Source: Cryptomeria japonica (Eukaryota; Streptophyta; Pinopsida; Cupressales; Cupressaceae). From it: a stretch of DNA of 64,000 nucleotides. Shown piece by piece: positions 1 to 12,959 of the stretch; position 1 is the first letter of the stretch, and every line of letters begins with the position of its first letter. The notes under the pieces were generated by a model. It saw nothing but the letters and a program-made list of their open reading frames with translations. It searched no databases and was not told the origin of the DNA. Made by a program: the position numbers and the translations under genes. The stretch covers positions 379,709,179-379,773,178 of the forward strand of contig NC_081407.1 of assembly GCF_030272615.1 (NCBI RefSeq). Direction: 5' to 3'.

Positions 1-1918
1 GTCCCCTTATGACCCCTAATGACACCATGTGACCCCTCTTGACACCATATGACCCCTTGGGACAATATGATGTCCTAATGGAACATATGATGTCTAAAGG
101 GGTCATATGGTGTCCTAAGGGGTCATATGGTCTTCTAACACATGTCTAGCCCCTTAAGACCCCATATGATCCCTTAGGACACCATATGACCCCTTTTAAC
201 ATCCTATTACATGGCATGACCCCTTATGACACCATATGACCCCTTAGAAAAATATGATATCCCAATAGGTCATATAGTATCCTAAGGTGTCATATGGTGT
301 CCTAAACACATGTGTGGTCCCTTAGGACCCCATATGACCCCTAACAACACCATATGACCCCTCAAGACACCATATGACCCCTTAGGACAACATATGACCC
401 CTTAAGATAATATGTTGTCCTAAGGGGTCATATGGTGTTCTAACACATGCATTGCCCCTTAGGAGCCCTTATGACCTCTAATGATGCCATGTGATCCCTC
501 ATGACACCATATGACCCTTTAGGACAATATGATGTCCTAATGGCTCATATGGTATCTTCAGGGGTCATATGGTGTCCTAAGGGATCATATGGTGTTCATG
601 CCTGGCCCCTTAGCACCCCATATGACCCCTAACAACACCATATGACCCTTGAGGACACCATATGACCCCTTTTAACATCCTAGTACACAACATGATCGCT
701 TATGACACCATATGAACCCTTAGGATAATATGATGTCCTAATGGGTCATATGGTGTACTAACATGTGTGGGCCCTTACAACCCCATATGACCCCTAACGA
801 CACCATATGACCCCTTAGGACACCATATGACACCTTAGGACACCATATGATGTCCATATGGCGTTTTAAGGGGTCATATGGTGTTCTAATACATGTGTGG
901 CCCCTTAGGATTCCTTATGACCCCTAACAACACCATGTGACCCCTCATGACACTGTATGACCCCTTAGGACAATATAATCTCCTAATGGGTCATATGGTG
1001 TCTTAAGGGGTGATATGGTGTTCTAAGGGTTCATATGGTGTTCTAAGGGGTCATATGGTGTTCTAACATGTGTTTGGTCCCTTAGGACCCGATATGACCC
1101 CTAGCAACACCATATGACCCCTCAGGACACCATATGACCCCTAAGTACAACATATGACCCCTTAGGACAATATGATGTCCTAATAGTGTCCTAAGGAGTC
1201 ATATGGTGTTGTAACAAATGTGTGGCCCCTCGCGGCCCCTTATGACCCCTAATGACACCATGCGACCCCTCATGACACCATATGACCCCTTAGGACAATA
1301 TGATATCCTAATGGGTCATATGGTGTCTGAAGGGGTCATATGGTGTCCTAAGGGGTCATATGGTGTTCTAACATATGCCTAGGCCCTTAGGACACCATGT
1401 GATCCCTTAGGACACCATATGACCCCTAAGGACATCATATGACCACTTTTAACATCCTAGTACACAAGATGACCCATTATGACACCATATGACCCCTTAG
1501 GACAATATGATGTCCCAATGGATCATATGGTGTCCTAAGGTGTCATATGGTGTTCTAACACGTGTGGGCCCTTAGGACCCTATATGACCCCTAACGACAC
1601 CATATGACCCATTAGGACACCATATGATGTCCATATGGTGTCCTAAGGGGTCATATGGTGTTCTAACACTTGCCTGGCCCCTTAGCACCCCATATGACCC
1701 TGCAGGACACCATATGACCCCTTAGGACAACATATGAACCCTTCAGACAATATGATGTCCTAATGGTGTCCTAAGGGGTCATATGGTGTTCTAACACATA
1801 TCTGGCCCCTCAGGACACCTTATGACCCCTAATGATACCATGTGACCCCTCATGACACCATATGACCCCTTAGGACATTATGATGTCCTAATGGGTCATA
1901 TGATGTCCTAATGCGTCA
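1..1918. repeat. Satellite array of ~150-bp quasi-palindromic units
   Basis: The stretch is built almost wholly from a ~20-bp motif (CATATGACCCCTTAGGACAC) and its reverse complement. A longer period of roughly 110-185 bp (mean about 150) is marked by the recurring block 'aacacatgtgtggccccttagg', seen near 139, 302, 443, 595, 752, 889, 1066, 1214, 1371, 1557, 1665 and 1794. Within each unit the first half carries the motif forward and the second half carries it reversed, so a single strand of each unit could fold on itself. The array starts before the window and ends sharply near 1918. No coding potential was seen. Confidence 0.9.
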
Positions 1919-3184
1919 TTTACCGTTTTAGCACTTTCATTCTAATTATCTGCAAATTTTGAAATTTTAGAATCTGTCAGCTAACAAATTGTTGCAGGTT
2001 CGACTATTCAAGACTCAATTCTTGCAAACTACTAACTTGTGTACATGCAGGGTTTTATTTTAAGGAAATTTTTATGCATTTTATCACTTAGTCAAACTAG
2101 GAGTTCTTTTGGAAAGTAAAAGATCATACATATTTCATCTAGCTTAACTAAGAGGCTAATGCACAAAATGAAAACATGCATTGTGTGTTTTCAGTAAGGT
2201 AGTTGCACATAGATGGTTTAAAGGTTAAAAAGAATCATTATCTACCATGTTTTATTAAAAGTAGTAGGAGAGTATGCTCTCACCCTAATACAATGATTAG
2301 AAAGATAGACCTGCTTTTATCAATCAATTGGACCCAAGGATGATAGTTCACTTACAAAATAATATATCCTAAAAGAGCTTTAGACAAATCAATACCTACC
2401 AAAATATGAACAAAGGAGGTATGGTAAAAATTTAGTAGTAGCAATATCTAGTCATAGAAAATTCCCCAAGGCATTTCCAATCACTTGCAGACACATTTAA
2501 ACCAAAATTGTAAGGGGAGATAAGGTAGTCTCATTGAAATAGGAGAAATATCAATAGATTTATTAAGAGGGTTAAAGGAAGGAAAACAAGGATGAATAAA
2601 GAGAGGGTGTAAACCCTTGTTCAGTCAGAATTCTCAAGAACATTATCCCTATCAACATAAGAAGCAAAGCCATAAAAAAAGAAACCCCTAGCAAATGTTA
2701 GCGTTATATTAGTCCCATTACATTGTAGGCAATAGTTAGATAGTTATATGCACAAGTTATTTCAAATTGGTACATGTTACTTTTATTTAAACATGCTAAA
2801 TGTACATCAAATAATTACTAAATTTTTCACCATTCCTTCTTCATATGGTATTAGAGTGTTAGCTTTTCTCTATTCCTATGATATGTTGCACTAAATTACC
2901 GAATGGTGTGAGGTAAATGGAAGAGCTAGTGATTATGAGTGGATAATGGAACTTCTTCCAAGATTTCACGAAGGCATTGAATTATGTAGGTATATGTTGT
3001 TCAATTTTTAAGTGATAAAAATAGATTCGAGTATGTAGTAAGGTTACGCCAACCATGCAGAGTAAATGGCATGAGACAGATTATGTATTTTAATTTTTTA
3101 TATGTTGTTGCTACTTGTATCTACTGATTCAAATTTTTTCCCTCTACTATGGGATATTAGGTAGTTCCATCACAACCCACTTGC
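1919..3184. other. AT-rich spacer, nothing recognised
   Basis: Unique AT-rich sequence between the satellite and a microsatellite. No long reading frame, RNA gene or transposon end was recognised. Confidence 0.6.
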
Positions 3185-3204
3185 ATGACCTCAATTAGAT
3201 CAGC

Positions 3205-3325
3205 CACATATGTATATATATACATACATATACATATACATATACATATATGTATGCATTATATGTCTATACATATATATACATACATACATACATATAC
3301 ATACATACATACATACATACATACA

Positions 3326-3360
<35 letters not shown>

Positions 3361-3414
3361 GTGTACATATATATATATACATATATATATATATACATAC
3401 ATATATATATATAT

Positions 3415-3474
<60 letters not shown>

Positions 3475-3480
3475 GTACAC

Positions 3481-3515
<35 letters not shown>

Positions 3516-3600
3516 TGTATGTATATGTATATATATATGTGTGTGTGAGTATATATATATATGTGTGTGTGTGTATATATGTATACACACAGACACACAC
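3205..3600. repeat. Compound microsatellite (TA)n / (CATA)n / (TG)n
   Basis: Long runs of TA, CATA/TATG and TG dinucleotide or tetranucleotide repeats. Reading frames open through it on both strands only because the repeat lacks stops (Tyr/Ile/His strings); none is a gene. Confidence 0.95.
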
Positions 3601-3610
3601 ATAAACACCA

Positions 3611-5740
3611 AATCAAATTTTGTAATATCCTTTAGCACCAAAGTGATAAGGCTTTATATGCATTAAGTTAGTGTGCATATATTTAATTACTCTTATATGT
3701 TATTGAATTGAAGATTCCATTTCAGATGTTACATAGGCACAATGGGTAGCAAACTAATGAGTTTCTACTAAAAGAAAATTCTTGGCAAAAAAGTATGTTG
3801 CTAATATCGGTTGGAATGATAGCACCTTGATCAACTCAACTAAATGTATTGTCATTTGGCCATTTCACACTACAAAGCATTATTTTCAGAGATTATTCTT
3901 GGCATTCAAATGCATAAGAAATGAGGCAATTCATTTTAAAACAACACACAAATGAGGGCACTATTCAGTAGAACATTTTTCTTTCTAAGAAAAATTATTT
4001 TACTCTATTTCCATGAAGTTTATCATGGCTTCTAAGGAGCACTTTGGATTATTTTACTCTATTTGCATGAAGTTTATCATGACTTCTAAGTAGCACTTGG
4101 GATTATTTTACACTATGTGCATGAAGTTTATCATGACTTCTAAGTATCACTTGGGATATCAAAGGTGATCCAATAAGCATAGGAGGAATATAGAACATAT
4201 ATCATTACAAAAATAAGGAGTTTTGTACCAAGCACATAGGGGAACCAGTCCATTACCTAGGCTTCAGCTGGAGAGATTTCACCATAAGTTTGTTCATTTT
4301 TCACTGAACTTACACCAAAACTGCTATGGTTTTCTAAGTAGTTTTATTCCTTTGTTTTTGCATTTTGACATGTTTATGGTTGTTTCATTGAAATCTGATT
4401 TTATGATGAAATAACTTGAAAGATATCTCTGTTTGAAATTCCTTGATAAAGATGATGTTGTGCAAATATTATATAAATATTAAGAAATTCCATTTATGAT
4501 GTAGACCTATATGTTGTGGATATCTTGTATTAAAATTAGTTTTATATGCCTTCACTTATGCTCAATTTGGTTTTCAAACTTGCATGTCTCCTAGAGTTAT
4601 AGCATTGCAATATCTAAAAATTAAATGAATATAGATTGCAAATTGTAATTGTATGTTGTAATGAAAGCTCCTTTCCACTGATTGGAAACTTGAGTTATGT
4701 TGTCATTGATATCATAGTGTTTTAATGAAGAGGATGTTGGAGTTATCTAGTTATGTGGATGATTTATATGGTCCAAAAATGAGTGTTCAAATGTTATTGT
4801 ATTGTCTAGTTTTTATGGTGAGTAATGATGAAGTGTTTCGAGAAGTCTATAGTAGTGGAAATTACAATATGCAAAAAGGAGTATTTATGTCTTTATAGAA
4901 GAATGCTCCACATTCCTCTAATTCTTGATAATAATGTCTTTTGGTTCTATATATAATGTATGCATTCTATGGATGTTGCACGATCATATTTCCAAGTCCT
5001 CTATGCTCAGATAATGAAGTTGGTTGTGGCAATTTGTTGATAGTGAGGTTGTGTTTCAAGACTAGTCTAGGTAATTCTCCACCTTTCTCCACTATGTTGG
5101 TTCAAGTGTTGCATCTTGGAGGACATGTTCATATGGTTTGTGAAATATTCCAGTTGATATTTTATGTGTTGGTTTGATCAACAACTAAGGTTATGTTATT
5201 TTATGTCTGGCATTGTCAATTGTGTTAGTCTATGGCCAACTCAATTGAGTTATCTTATTTTTATCGTACACTTTTGGTATAGATATGAATTTCATATTGA
5301 GTTAGAATATTGATATGAGGCTCATTGTGGCATCTATAGATCCACATTAGGGAATTTTCATTGAGCAATATTTTTGTGATGACTAGTTAACATGCTTCAT
5401 TTTCTTTTTTACACATTACAGGTTTGAGTAGACTGGAAACAAAGAGCACATGGTAGAATCATCATTGATAGATGGGTATTTTTAGGAAAAGGATAGTGTT
5501 GTATATGTGGAAATAAGACTATAGATTTTGGTTTGTGAATGAAAGGAAGGTGTATTTTATGAAATTTCTTTAAGGCCAAAGGAAGAAACATAACAGAAAG
5601 TTACAGGAACATATTGTCAAATCAAAATGTTATAAATGTTCTCTAACTATGTCTTCTTTTGTAGGTACAAATCACAATATATATGATTTGATATAGTTTT
5701 AAATTAATCATAGCTGAAGCAATGACAAGGCAAGAGAACT
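3611..5740. other. AT-rich spacer, no gene recognised
   Basis: Only short chance frames. The one structured item is a small tandem repeat at 3994-4155, listed separately. Confidence 0.6.
3994..4155. repeat. Three tandem copies of a 54-bp unit
   Basis: Units begin at 3994, 4048 and 4102, each starting attattttac and containing 'catgaagtttatcatg'. They differ at a few positions, so this is an old local duplication. Confidence 0.85.
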
Positions 5741-6175
5741 ATTTTAAAGAATGCATCGAAGAAATGTAGTTACATGGAGTGGCATGATTGCAGGATACAT
5801 AACGAATGGAACTCTTAAAGAGGCTTTAGGAACTGTCAAGCAAATGCAATTGGAAAATATGAAGTCATGCTCAAAATCCTTTGTCAACATCTTTCCTCCC
5901 TCTGCCAAAATGAGAGCTTTGGAATAGGATATGGGAATCCACCAAAGCATAAAGGATAGAAAATATTGTCAAATGTTGTACTTGCAATTGCCTTGCTGGA
6001 CATGCCATGATTGCAGGATACATAACAAATGGAACTGCTAAAGAGGCTTTAGGAACTTTCAAGCAAATGCAATTGGTAGATATGAAGTCATACTCGAAAT
6101 CCTTTGCGAGAATCCTTCCTCCCTGTGCCAAAATGAGAGCTTTGGAATAGGGTATGGGCATCCACCAAACATATA
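5741..6175 (+). pseudogene. PPR protein gene fragment, tandemly duplicated
   Basis: The plus strand encodes two diverged copies of one pentatricopeptide-repeat stretch, about 223 bp apart. The first reads RNVVTWSGMIAGYITNG, then KEAL, then a FPPSAKMRALE block followed by a stop and MGIHQS. The second repeats MIAGYITNG, KEAL, a LPPCAKMRALE block, a stop and MGIHQ. These are the usual landmarks of plant PLS-class PPR proteins, which bind organellar RNA for editing or processing. Both copies carry a TAG directly after RALE and neither has a start, so this is a dead fragment. Because the two copies share that stop, the stop probably arose before the duplication (inference). Confidence 0.8.
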
Positions 6176-7221
6176 CATAACTATGAATAAGCCATATATA
6201 AACTATATGTACAAATAATTTTAAAACTTTAAAATACAAATGAATTAAAATTTTACTTTTTAAAATTAAAAAAACAATGTATAATGTTTACAAATGTTGC
6301 ACATGTTTTGTCACTATTTCCTTTCATGGTTTTTTTAGATTGAAGTGTTTCTTAAATATTGGTTATATATATCTTGTATTACATAAAAATAATTACAAAT
6401 TGTATATACATGTAAAAATGTTAAGAAAACTTTTACATAGATTTTCAACAAGAAATACATACTACATTTATTTACACATTCTCAAATATGATGTGGAAAT
6501 TTATAATCATTGGGCTTTTACGAAAATAAGAGAAGGTAAAAAATTTGTAGCTTTCGATATGTACCTTGCATTCAATATCTTTTCATTACCTAAAAATATT
6601 TTTTTAAGGTGTATGAAAGACAAAATAGTCTTTGAGGGTGGTTTTATGACACTCCAAGATTTTTTTTTTTTGTTATTTGCCTCATGTCCTCTTCACATCT
6701 ACCAATTTTCTTACTCATCCACTCACTTTCTATTCACAATTTCTAGCATGAAGACAAAAATAAAACCACGTGAGTTGTAATGGTTGCCTATACCCTAAAA
6801 TATTTTATTTTTTTCTTCTTTTTATACACCTTCTCCACTCTACTTCATATATAATTTTTTATTAGCACTATATATTCATTTCAACTCAAGGATTAGTCTA
6901 AATAAAAATTTTAATTAAATATATTTTTATAAAAAGTGATAATATATATCAAATATCAGATTATACTGAGTCTCTAAAATATGCTATTGTAGTTGTAAAT
7001 GGACATTTAATTACATAATATATTTTGATTACGTGGATATACAAAATACATATTTCTATATACATAATTTTATATATAATAATAATAATTTTTATTGTTG
7101 CTGTATTCATCTAATATGTGGAAAGATATTAGAAGTTACTACAATGAATTTATCAATTTGATTGACCTAAATTATTTTTCTTCTTTGAATTATTAGGTCC
7201 ATTTTTAGCATAATGACCATA

Positions 7222-7262
7222 GCTTTTTATTATGGGTAAAACAAGTTTAGAAGGATCCCAAA
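7222..7262 (-). mobile_element. Possible 3' tail of a non-LTR-like element
   Basis: On the minus strand this reads 'gggttttgggatccttctaa' and then a tract ending in 'cccataataaaa'. The layout resembles the tail at 17760-17800, where 'gggtttcgagtcccctc' leads to 'gcttaatcaaaaa'. The call rests only on this resemblance. Confidence 0.3.
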
Positions 7263-7594
7263 ACCCTTTAAATAAAGCTACCTATAAGATAACCAATACT
7301 AACCAACAACAAAACCAAGGAACAAAATGTTGCATAAAGATAGACACAATAACCCATAGTTGAACCAGAGAACAAAAAGATACCTCAAAGGAAAAAAATG
7401 ATAGACCCACAACAAAAAAATGACAAACATGCAACAAAAACTAGACAAACAACGTAGACAACACAAACGATTTTAACATATTCAAGGTACTAGTAGCTTC
7501 AAGCTATTGCTATATATGTTCTGATGAAGTTCATCCAATTTTTATATGCCCTTTTTGATTCCACAAATTTATTCTTTCGTCAATTCATCGCACG

Positions 7595-7672
7595 CATGAG
7601 CGCACACACATGCACATGTGTGTGTGTGTGCGTGTGTATGTATGTACATACGTGTGTGTGTGTGTGTATTTA
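7595..7672. repeat. (TG)n / (CA)n microsatellite
   Basis: Interrupted TG/CA dinucleotide tract with a few GTAT insertions. Confidence 0.9.
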
Positions 7673-8860
7673 TATAAAACCAAACAATATAAAACACATT
7701 TTAATGTGAAACCTTTATTTATTTTGTACCCTCCCTCTAGATTTTCTTGATTGCCATAGCCCTAGCCACCACTGGACATTTTGTGCCACAAGTAGCATGA
7801 GCTAGACTGTTGGCTACCACTTCAACATCATGCATGTCATTATCATGCCACTCCTCTCTCTGTCTTGAAAATTTTCCTCCTCCTCATCCTCAATATTTAT
7901 TAAATTATCAAAGATGAAATTAAAACATGTTATTGTAGCTGAGGAAAAATATCAAAATAAATTATAATCATTGTTCAACTTATTCATAGTTCTAGTAAGA
8001 ATATCTTTCTATTAGATTTTTGTTTTGTTCCCCCCGTTTTTTAACTCAACACATAACATTTTCTATATTTCTTTAGCAAAAAGAAGTCAAAGAAAATATT
8101 CCTTATTGTTTCAAGTTTCCTACAAATCTTGCAAACTTGAATATTAAAATATTAGTGGACATAAAACTTAAATTGTATTTTTCAACTATTTACCTTCAAA
8201 ATCCAAATTCCAACATTTATTAATAAAATTAGTAATGAATCTAATACTAGACAATATTTTATAATTAGTTTTGTTTTACAAATAACGTCATTAGTCCATT
8301 TAAGACCGGTATAACTATCCAAATCTTGTATACATACAATGGATGGATAAAAGACTTTTCTAGCATCTTGAGGATAGTAGATTATTTCCTCCAATTTGGT
8401 AGAGGTGTATCATATTCACAACTCAATGAGGCCTAGACTTTTAGATGTTCATTGTTAATGAATCTAAATAAAACTTTATAACTCACTAAACACTTATATG
8501 TCTAGGCCAAGCATTTGTGTAGGTGGGTGAAGAGGTAAATGGATATCAACAAAGTCATTAGCAATTTTATTTAGTTTGTCATCATGTTCTATTTTTTTCT
8601 ATATCATGTTCCTACATCACATCATCATATATGAGACCCCTTATCTTGTTAGTATTGTAAAACATTTTTTAATGTAAAATATACATTGATATATAAATAT
8701 GTGTTAAAAATATTTAATTTTTATGCCACTTACCTATCAATCACACATATCTATGAACATCACATTCTCTCATTTATATGGCTATGAAATTTTCCTTGCA
8801 AATTTAAAAATATGAAATTTAAAGTTTACATAATTTTCACATATAACCTTCTTAACAAAG

Positions 8861-9376
8861 ATGATTTATGTGGATGGGGCAGCTAAACGGAATCCTGGGT
8901 TGGCTAGGTGCGGAGGAGAAGCTAGGAATCATATGGGTCTATTGGTTTCTACGGTGGCGCTCCCTCTGGGCACCCAGTCCAACCACTTTGCAGAGGCCAG
9001 CGCTGCCCAAATTGGGTTACACATGGCTAAAAGAGAAGGTTTTAGAAAGGTCTGGCTGGAGTCTGACTCACTAAACTCTATCAATTGTCTGAATGAGCGC
9101 ACATATCCTAGCTGCATGACTGCTAATCTGATCAAGGATTGCTGGGATATAATAAATGAGTTTGATGAATTCAAAATTTTGCACGTCTTTCAGGAAGGCA
9201 ACAAAGTGGCGACTCTACTGACCAATATGGCGATGGGATACGTGGTAGCTAAATGGTGGAGCAGTAGGGATTCTTTCCCAAAAAACTTGTGTGAGCTGGC
9301 TTGTCATGATTGTTACCAAAATTTTGCACATGTCAAATTTGGTGCCCTAATGAAGCCTTGTATTCATTCATTTTGA
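8861..9376 (+). pseudogene. RNase H domain of a plant retroelement (RVT_3 type)
   Basis: A 171-residue frame opens with the typical plant RNase H start (YVDGAAKRNPG), followed by LPLGTQSNHFAEA, a WLESDS strand and HVFQEGNKVA. Acidic catalytic residues are present as Asp5, Glu45 and Asp69. The fourth expected Asp, in the usual A-D-x-L-A motif, is Thr118, so the domain is predicted inactive. In plants such domains are often the last domain of LINE polyproteins or stand alone as RVT_3 proteins. No reverse transcriptase lies upstream in any frame, so this looks like a 5'-truncated insertion. The open frame after the domain (to 9376) has no known match to me. Confidence 0.75.
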
Positions 9377-9899
9377 AAAGGTTAAATCATGAACCAAAAA
9401 TCATAAATGCACTATTTTTTGTCTAACTTGTTTGCTTCATGTGCAGATACAGGAAAAGTAAGATAGCATGTGGGTTAAAATGTGGCTCCCATGAGGGTTG
9501 AGATCATCATGTTGTAGATCACAGAGATATTTATGCTTCATTGCAGATGAAATGGTGTGGCTTATCAAATTTTCAAACAAATGCATTATTGCCAGATGTG
9601 AAACTGACATAACTCTTGCCAAATCCTCCCTATTGCGTGATGAAATAGCAACAAAGAAAGGCTCAGAAGGTTTCAAGACAAAGGCTCGGGTGTAGAACAC
9701 AAGCAAAAGCTAGGATGTGTAAAGAATTTATACCACATTGGCAGTGCAGAAGGAGTTTATTGCATTTAAATATAAGAACACATATAACTATAGTGTCAAA
9801 GCTTAAGAGCTTTTGGCAAGAAGTGGCTCGTGGCCTAATGGACCTCACGTGTTTGTGCATCTCAAGGTGTCCAAATTTTGTGGTAGGCTGGCGAGAATA
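9377..9899. other. Spacer, nothing recognised
   Basis: Short chance frames on both strands only; may be the 3' flank of the RNase H fragment. Confidence 0.5.
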
Positions 9900-11480
9900 A
9901 ATTAAAGGTCAAGAAAGTCAGGTAGATTAGATGGTGATCACAGATGATCCGACAGTGGTCGCTATACCACAAAATAAAGGTGCGCAATGGTTATTCCTTG
10001 CGACATGGCGACAAACCACTAGCGGTGGACTGTGGCTGATAGCTAATGCAAGTAGTTACGACAGACAGTTATGGAGAGCTTCATTCTGATGATTAGTAAG
10101 GCCATGCTAAGGTGTCAGAGCAAGGACCCCGGAGCCAATCAGGGGGTGCCATGTGGCGGAGAAGAGGGTATAAGACCAAGGATAAGTGGCAGACTGGTGG
10201 TGCCCATATGGTGGCTAGCTGGATGCACACACAAACTAGAGAGTGACCTATCGAATAGACCTTGGCATCGATGGATCTCTAAAAGGATTCACCTAAAGCA
10301 TCGGTTCCATCGACATAAGGTACATCAAAGAAATCAGAACTAGTCTCACTAATAAAATAAAAAGTATCGATGAGACATGTGAGAAGTTTGTTGAGGTAGG
10401 AAGTTTGGCCAAAAGAACAATATCGAATGAACCAAGGCGGGCCCAAGTCCAGTGGTAGGTCCAAGTGGTGATACAGGCAGATCTCATGAGCGAACCAGTG
10501 GCTGACACGTGGTGACACCGTGGCAGAAGAGAGAGCCGCTCAGAGAGGTTAAAGGTCTAAAGAGATCAAGGAAGTTCAATGGTGATCAAGAAAGATCCAA
10601 TGGCTATCGCTATACCGCGATAGAAAGATGCACGTCGGGTTATCACTATGACTTGGTGACAAGGTGGGCCCAGGTTGAAATGGTAGGTAAAGAGGAGGTA
10701 AAGATCAAGCAGTTAATCAAATTCGATGATCGGGCAAAAAGATCTAATGGCGGTTGCTATGGCATAAGGAAAAGATGCACGTCGGGTTATCATAGCAACT
10801 TGGCGACAAGGTGGGTCTAGGTCTAGTGGTAGGTTGAGATGGCGGTCAAGATGGCAAACAAGGTGGACCCACGAGCGAATCAGAGACTGACACATGGCAC
10901 AGATGAAGAGAGAAACTCAGAAGAGATAAATGGTGTGCTAGTTCCTGAAGATCTAGCGGTTGTTGCTATCCCATGATGAAAATTCATCTGAATGTTAAGG
11001 ATGTGGACTTAGCGACAAGGAAATACTAAGGTCTGATAGTGGGTCCGACCATGCTGAGGTAATGTTAAAATGGTAGATAGGTGGCACCTTGGTGGTGACC
11101 ACAGAAAAATCAGCAAGTAAAATGCACCAGAAAAGAGTAGCTCAAGCAAGTTAAAGGTTGACTAGGTCTGAGGAGGATTGAGAAAGTCCGAGATGATTCG
11201 ACAGCTATCGCTAAGGTGCAATGAGAAGATGCTCGCCCAGTTATCATCATGACTTGGCGACAAGGCGAGCCCAGGAAGAGGTGGGTCTGGTCTAAAGTCT
11301 TGAGGCTTTTAAGTGGAGCCTAGGTGGATCCACAGACAAATCAGGTTGTAGCACATGGCAAGTGTATGTAGACTCAAAAGTGGGCCCAGTTTGAAGAAAA
11401 CGCAGAGGTTTAAAGATCGAGCAAGTTCCTGAAGATCTAGCGATAGAGTGCAGAAAGAGATCAAGGAAGATCAGATGATC
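9900..11480. repeat. Diverged GC-richer repeat block
   Basis: At least five degenerate copies of a sequence of ~110-150 bp recur near 9906, 10546, 10696, 10930 and 11150. Shared landmarks are 'gatcaaggaagatc', 'gctatcgctata', 'agatgcacgtcgggttatca', 'cttggcgacaaggtgggccc' and, at wider spacing, 'gcgaatcagagactgacac' (10487 and 10875). Base composition is clearly more GC-rich than the flanks. It could be an LTR, a retroelement 5' region or a decayed satellite; no coding motif supports a choice. Confidence 0.6.
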
Positions 11481-12959
11481 GAGATAGTTGTTTATTTGTC
11501 TTGTTGATGACTTGATGGAATTGCCTTTAGTGATCGAGGTATTATCGAAGATCAAAGAACTGGTTGTTGCAAACGAGGAGTTGTTTTCTACGTGAAATAT
11601 TGATGGTTGATTTCTGCATGAAAGATTAAGTGATATACCATTGAAAAGCTCATGAAATAGGGAGATCATTTCCACAATCAGTTTCAATAGAAGTTTCAAC
11701 ATGAAAAGAGATTCCAAAGTTTCGTGCATATTTTTAGGCAGTGGGTTTTTCTTTTTCAGTGGAGCTATTTTGGGCAAGATTGGTAGTTCTATATTCAGCA
11801 ATGAAGGTTTCATTTCATACAGCATCGACTGGAGTCCTATTTTTAAGGCATTATATATATTTTACATTAATATGCATGAGTTTTTATGCCATTTTTGGGA
11901 AAATTTGCCCAAGGCTTTTTCTCATGCAGCTCTTTCTTTTTTTTAGGGTTTTTGGAGGAGATATTCATCATTATATCTATATATCCTCTCTCTCTCCTTC
12001 TTTTTCCCTCTAGTTGTTTCTTTTTTGCATACACATTTTTGCAAAAAAGCATTGCAGCTCAGCAATATTTGAGTTTTATAACAATAGCACTCCTTTATTT
12101 TTTCAATAATATAGCAACATATTTCCTTCTTGATACTTCTTGTCTAGTGTTGAATGAAAGATATTGATGATTTTTCTGTGATTTATTCTACGAATCCTTT
12201 GATGTTGTCTCTTTCAAGTAGTATTATTTCAAGAGGATACATGGTTAATGTAGGTTATAGATTGTGTAATCTAATTTTGATAGGTTTGGAGTTGTGAAGA
12301 TAGTTTATTTTCCTTCAAACAGGCTTTCTAATCATGACCTTTCTATGAAATATTTATGTATTCACATGTTCAGTTGAGTTGTGAAGTAATCAAGGTTATT
12401 TGTTGAAGGTTTTTTGGTTTAAGTAGGTTTCAAATCTCAGATAGGATATTTGGTGCATCACCTCCATTAGAATAGGTTTTCATTACATGCAAGATTTCTA
12501 TTCCTTTTCATATCAAAATTATTTATGAGAGATTTACCAAATAGGAAGCTGGCCTGATCTCCAGAGATTCATGTTCACTTTGAGCGACCCACAGGCACGA
12601 AGGTGTTTCCATGTTTCACACGATTACTTGGTTTCACACTTAGCATCACGAGTGAAATCCTCAGTGACAACAATGATTTCACCCACTTGCGGTAATCAAT
12701 GAATTTTAATCATGATTTGATTGACTTGTTCAGGAAATGATTGCTTTTTGTTTTCCTTATCTAAAGATCTAGAAACTTCTGTTGTGCCTACATTTTTTGT
12801 CTAATTATGTGGCCCATTTCCTGCTACTGGTCGAAGATTTTTTTGGTGTGGCCCATTTCCTACTACTGTTTGGAGACTTCTCTGGTGTAGCCCATTTCCT
12901 ATTGTTTGGTGACCCAGATCATTATGGTTGGGGACAAGAACATGCAAGAACCACCTACT
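11481..12959. other. Spacer, no gene recognised
   Basis: Contains a pyrimidine-rich tract near 11930-12020. It may be leader sequence of the decayed element that starts near 13.0 kb; this is a guess from position. Confidence 0.4.

Larger units (their letters stand above)
6176..8860. other. AT-rich spacer
   Basis: Very AT-rich. A 167-residue frame at 6277-6780 is rich in Phe/Ile/Tyr/Lys with no recognisable motif and is probably chance. A TG microsatellite and a possible retroelement tail are listed separately. Confidence 0.55.

Noticed and set aside
1-1918. CRISPR-like array
   Set aside because: The repeats lack uniform unique spacers, are inverted within units, and the DNA is eukaryotic.
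3185-3666. Several overlapping Tyr/Ile/His-rich reading frames on both strands
   Set aside because: They are translations of a TA/CATA microsatellite, open only because the repeat has no stops.
6277-6780. 167-codon frame on the plus strand
   Set aside because: Composition follows the AT-rich DNA, no motif or domain is visible, and no conserved neighbour supports it.
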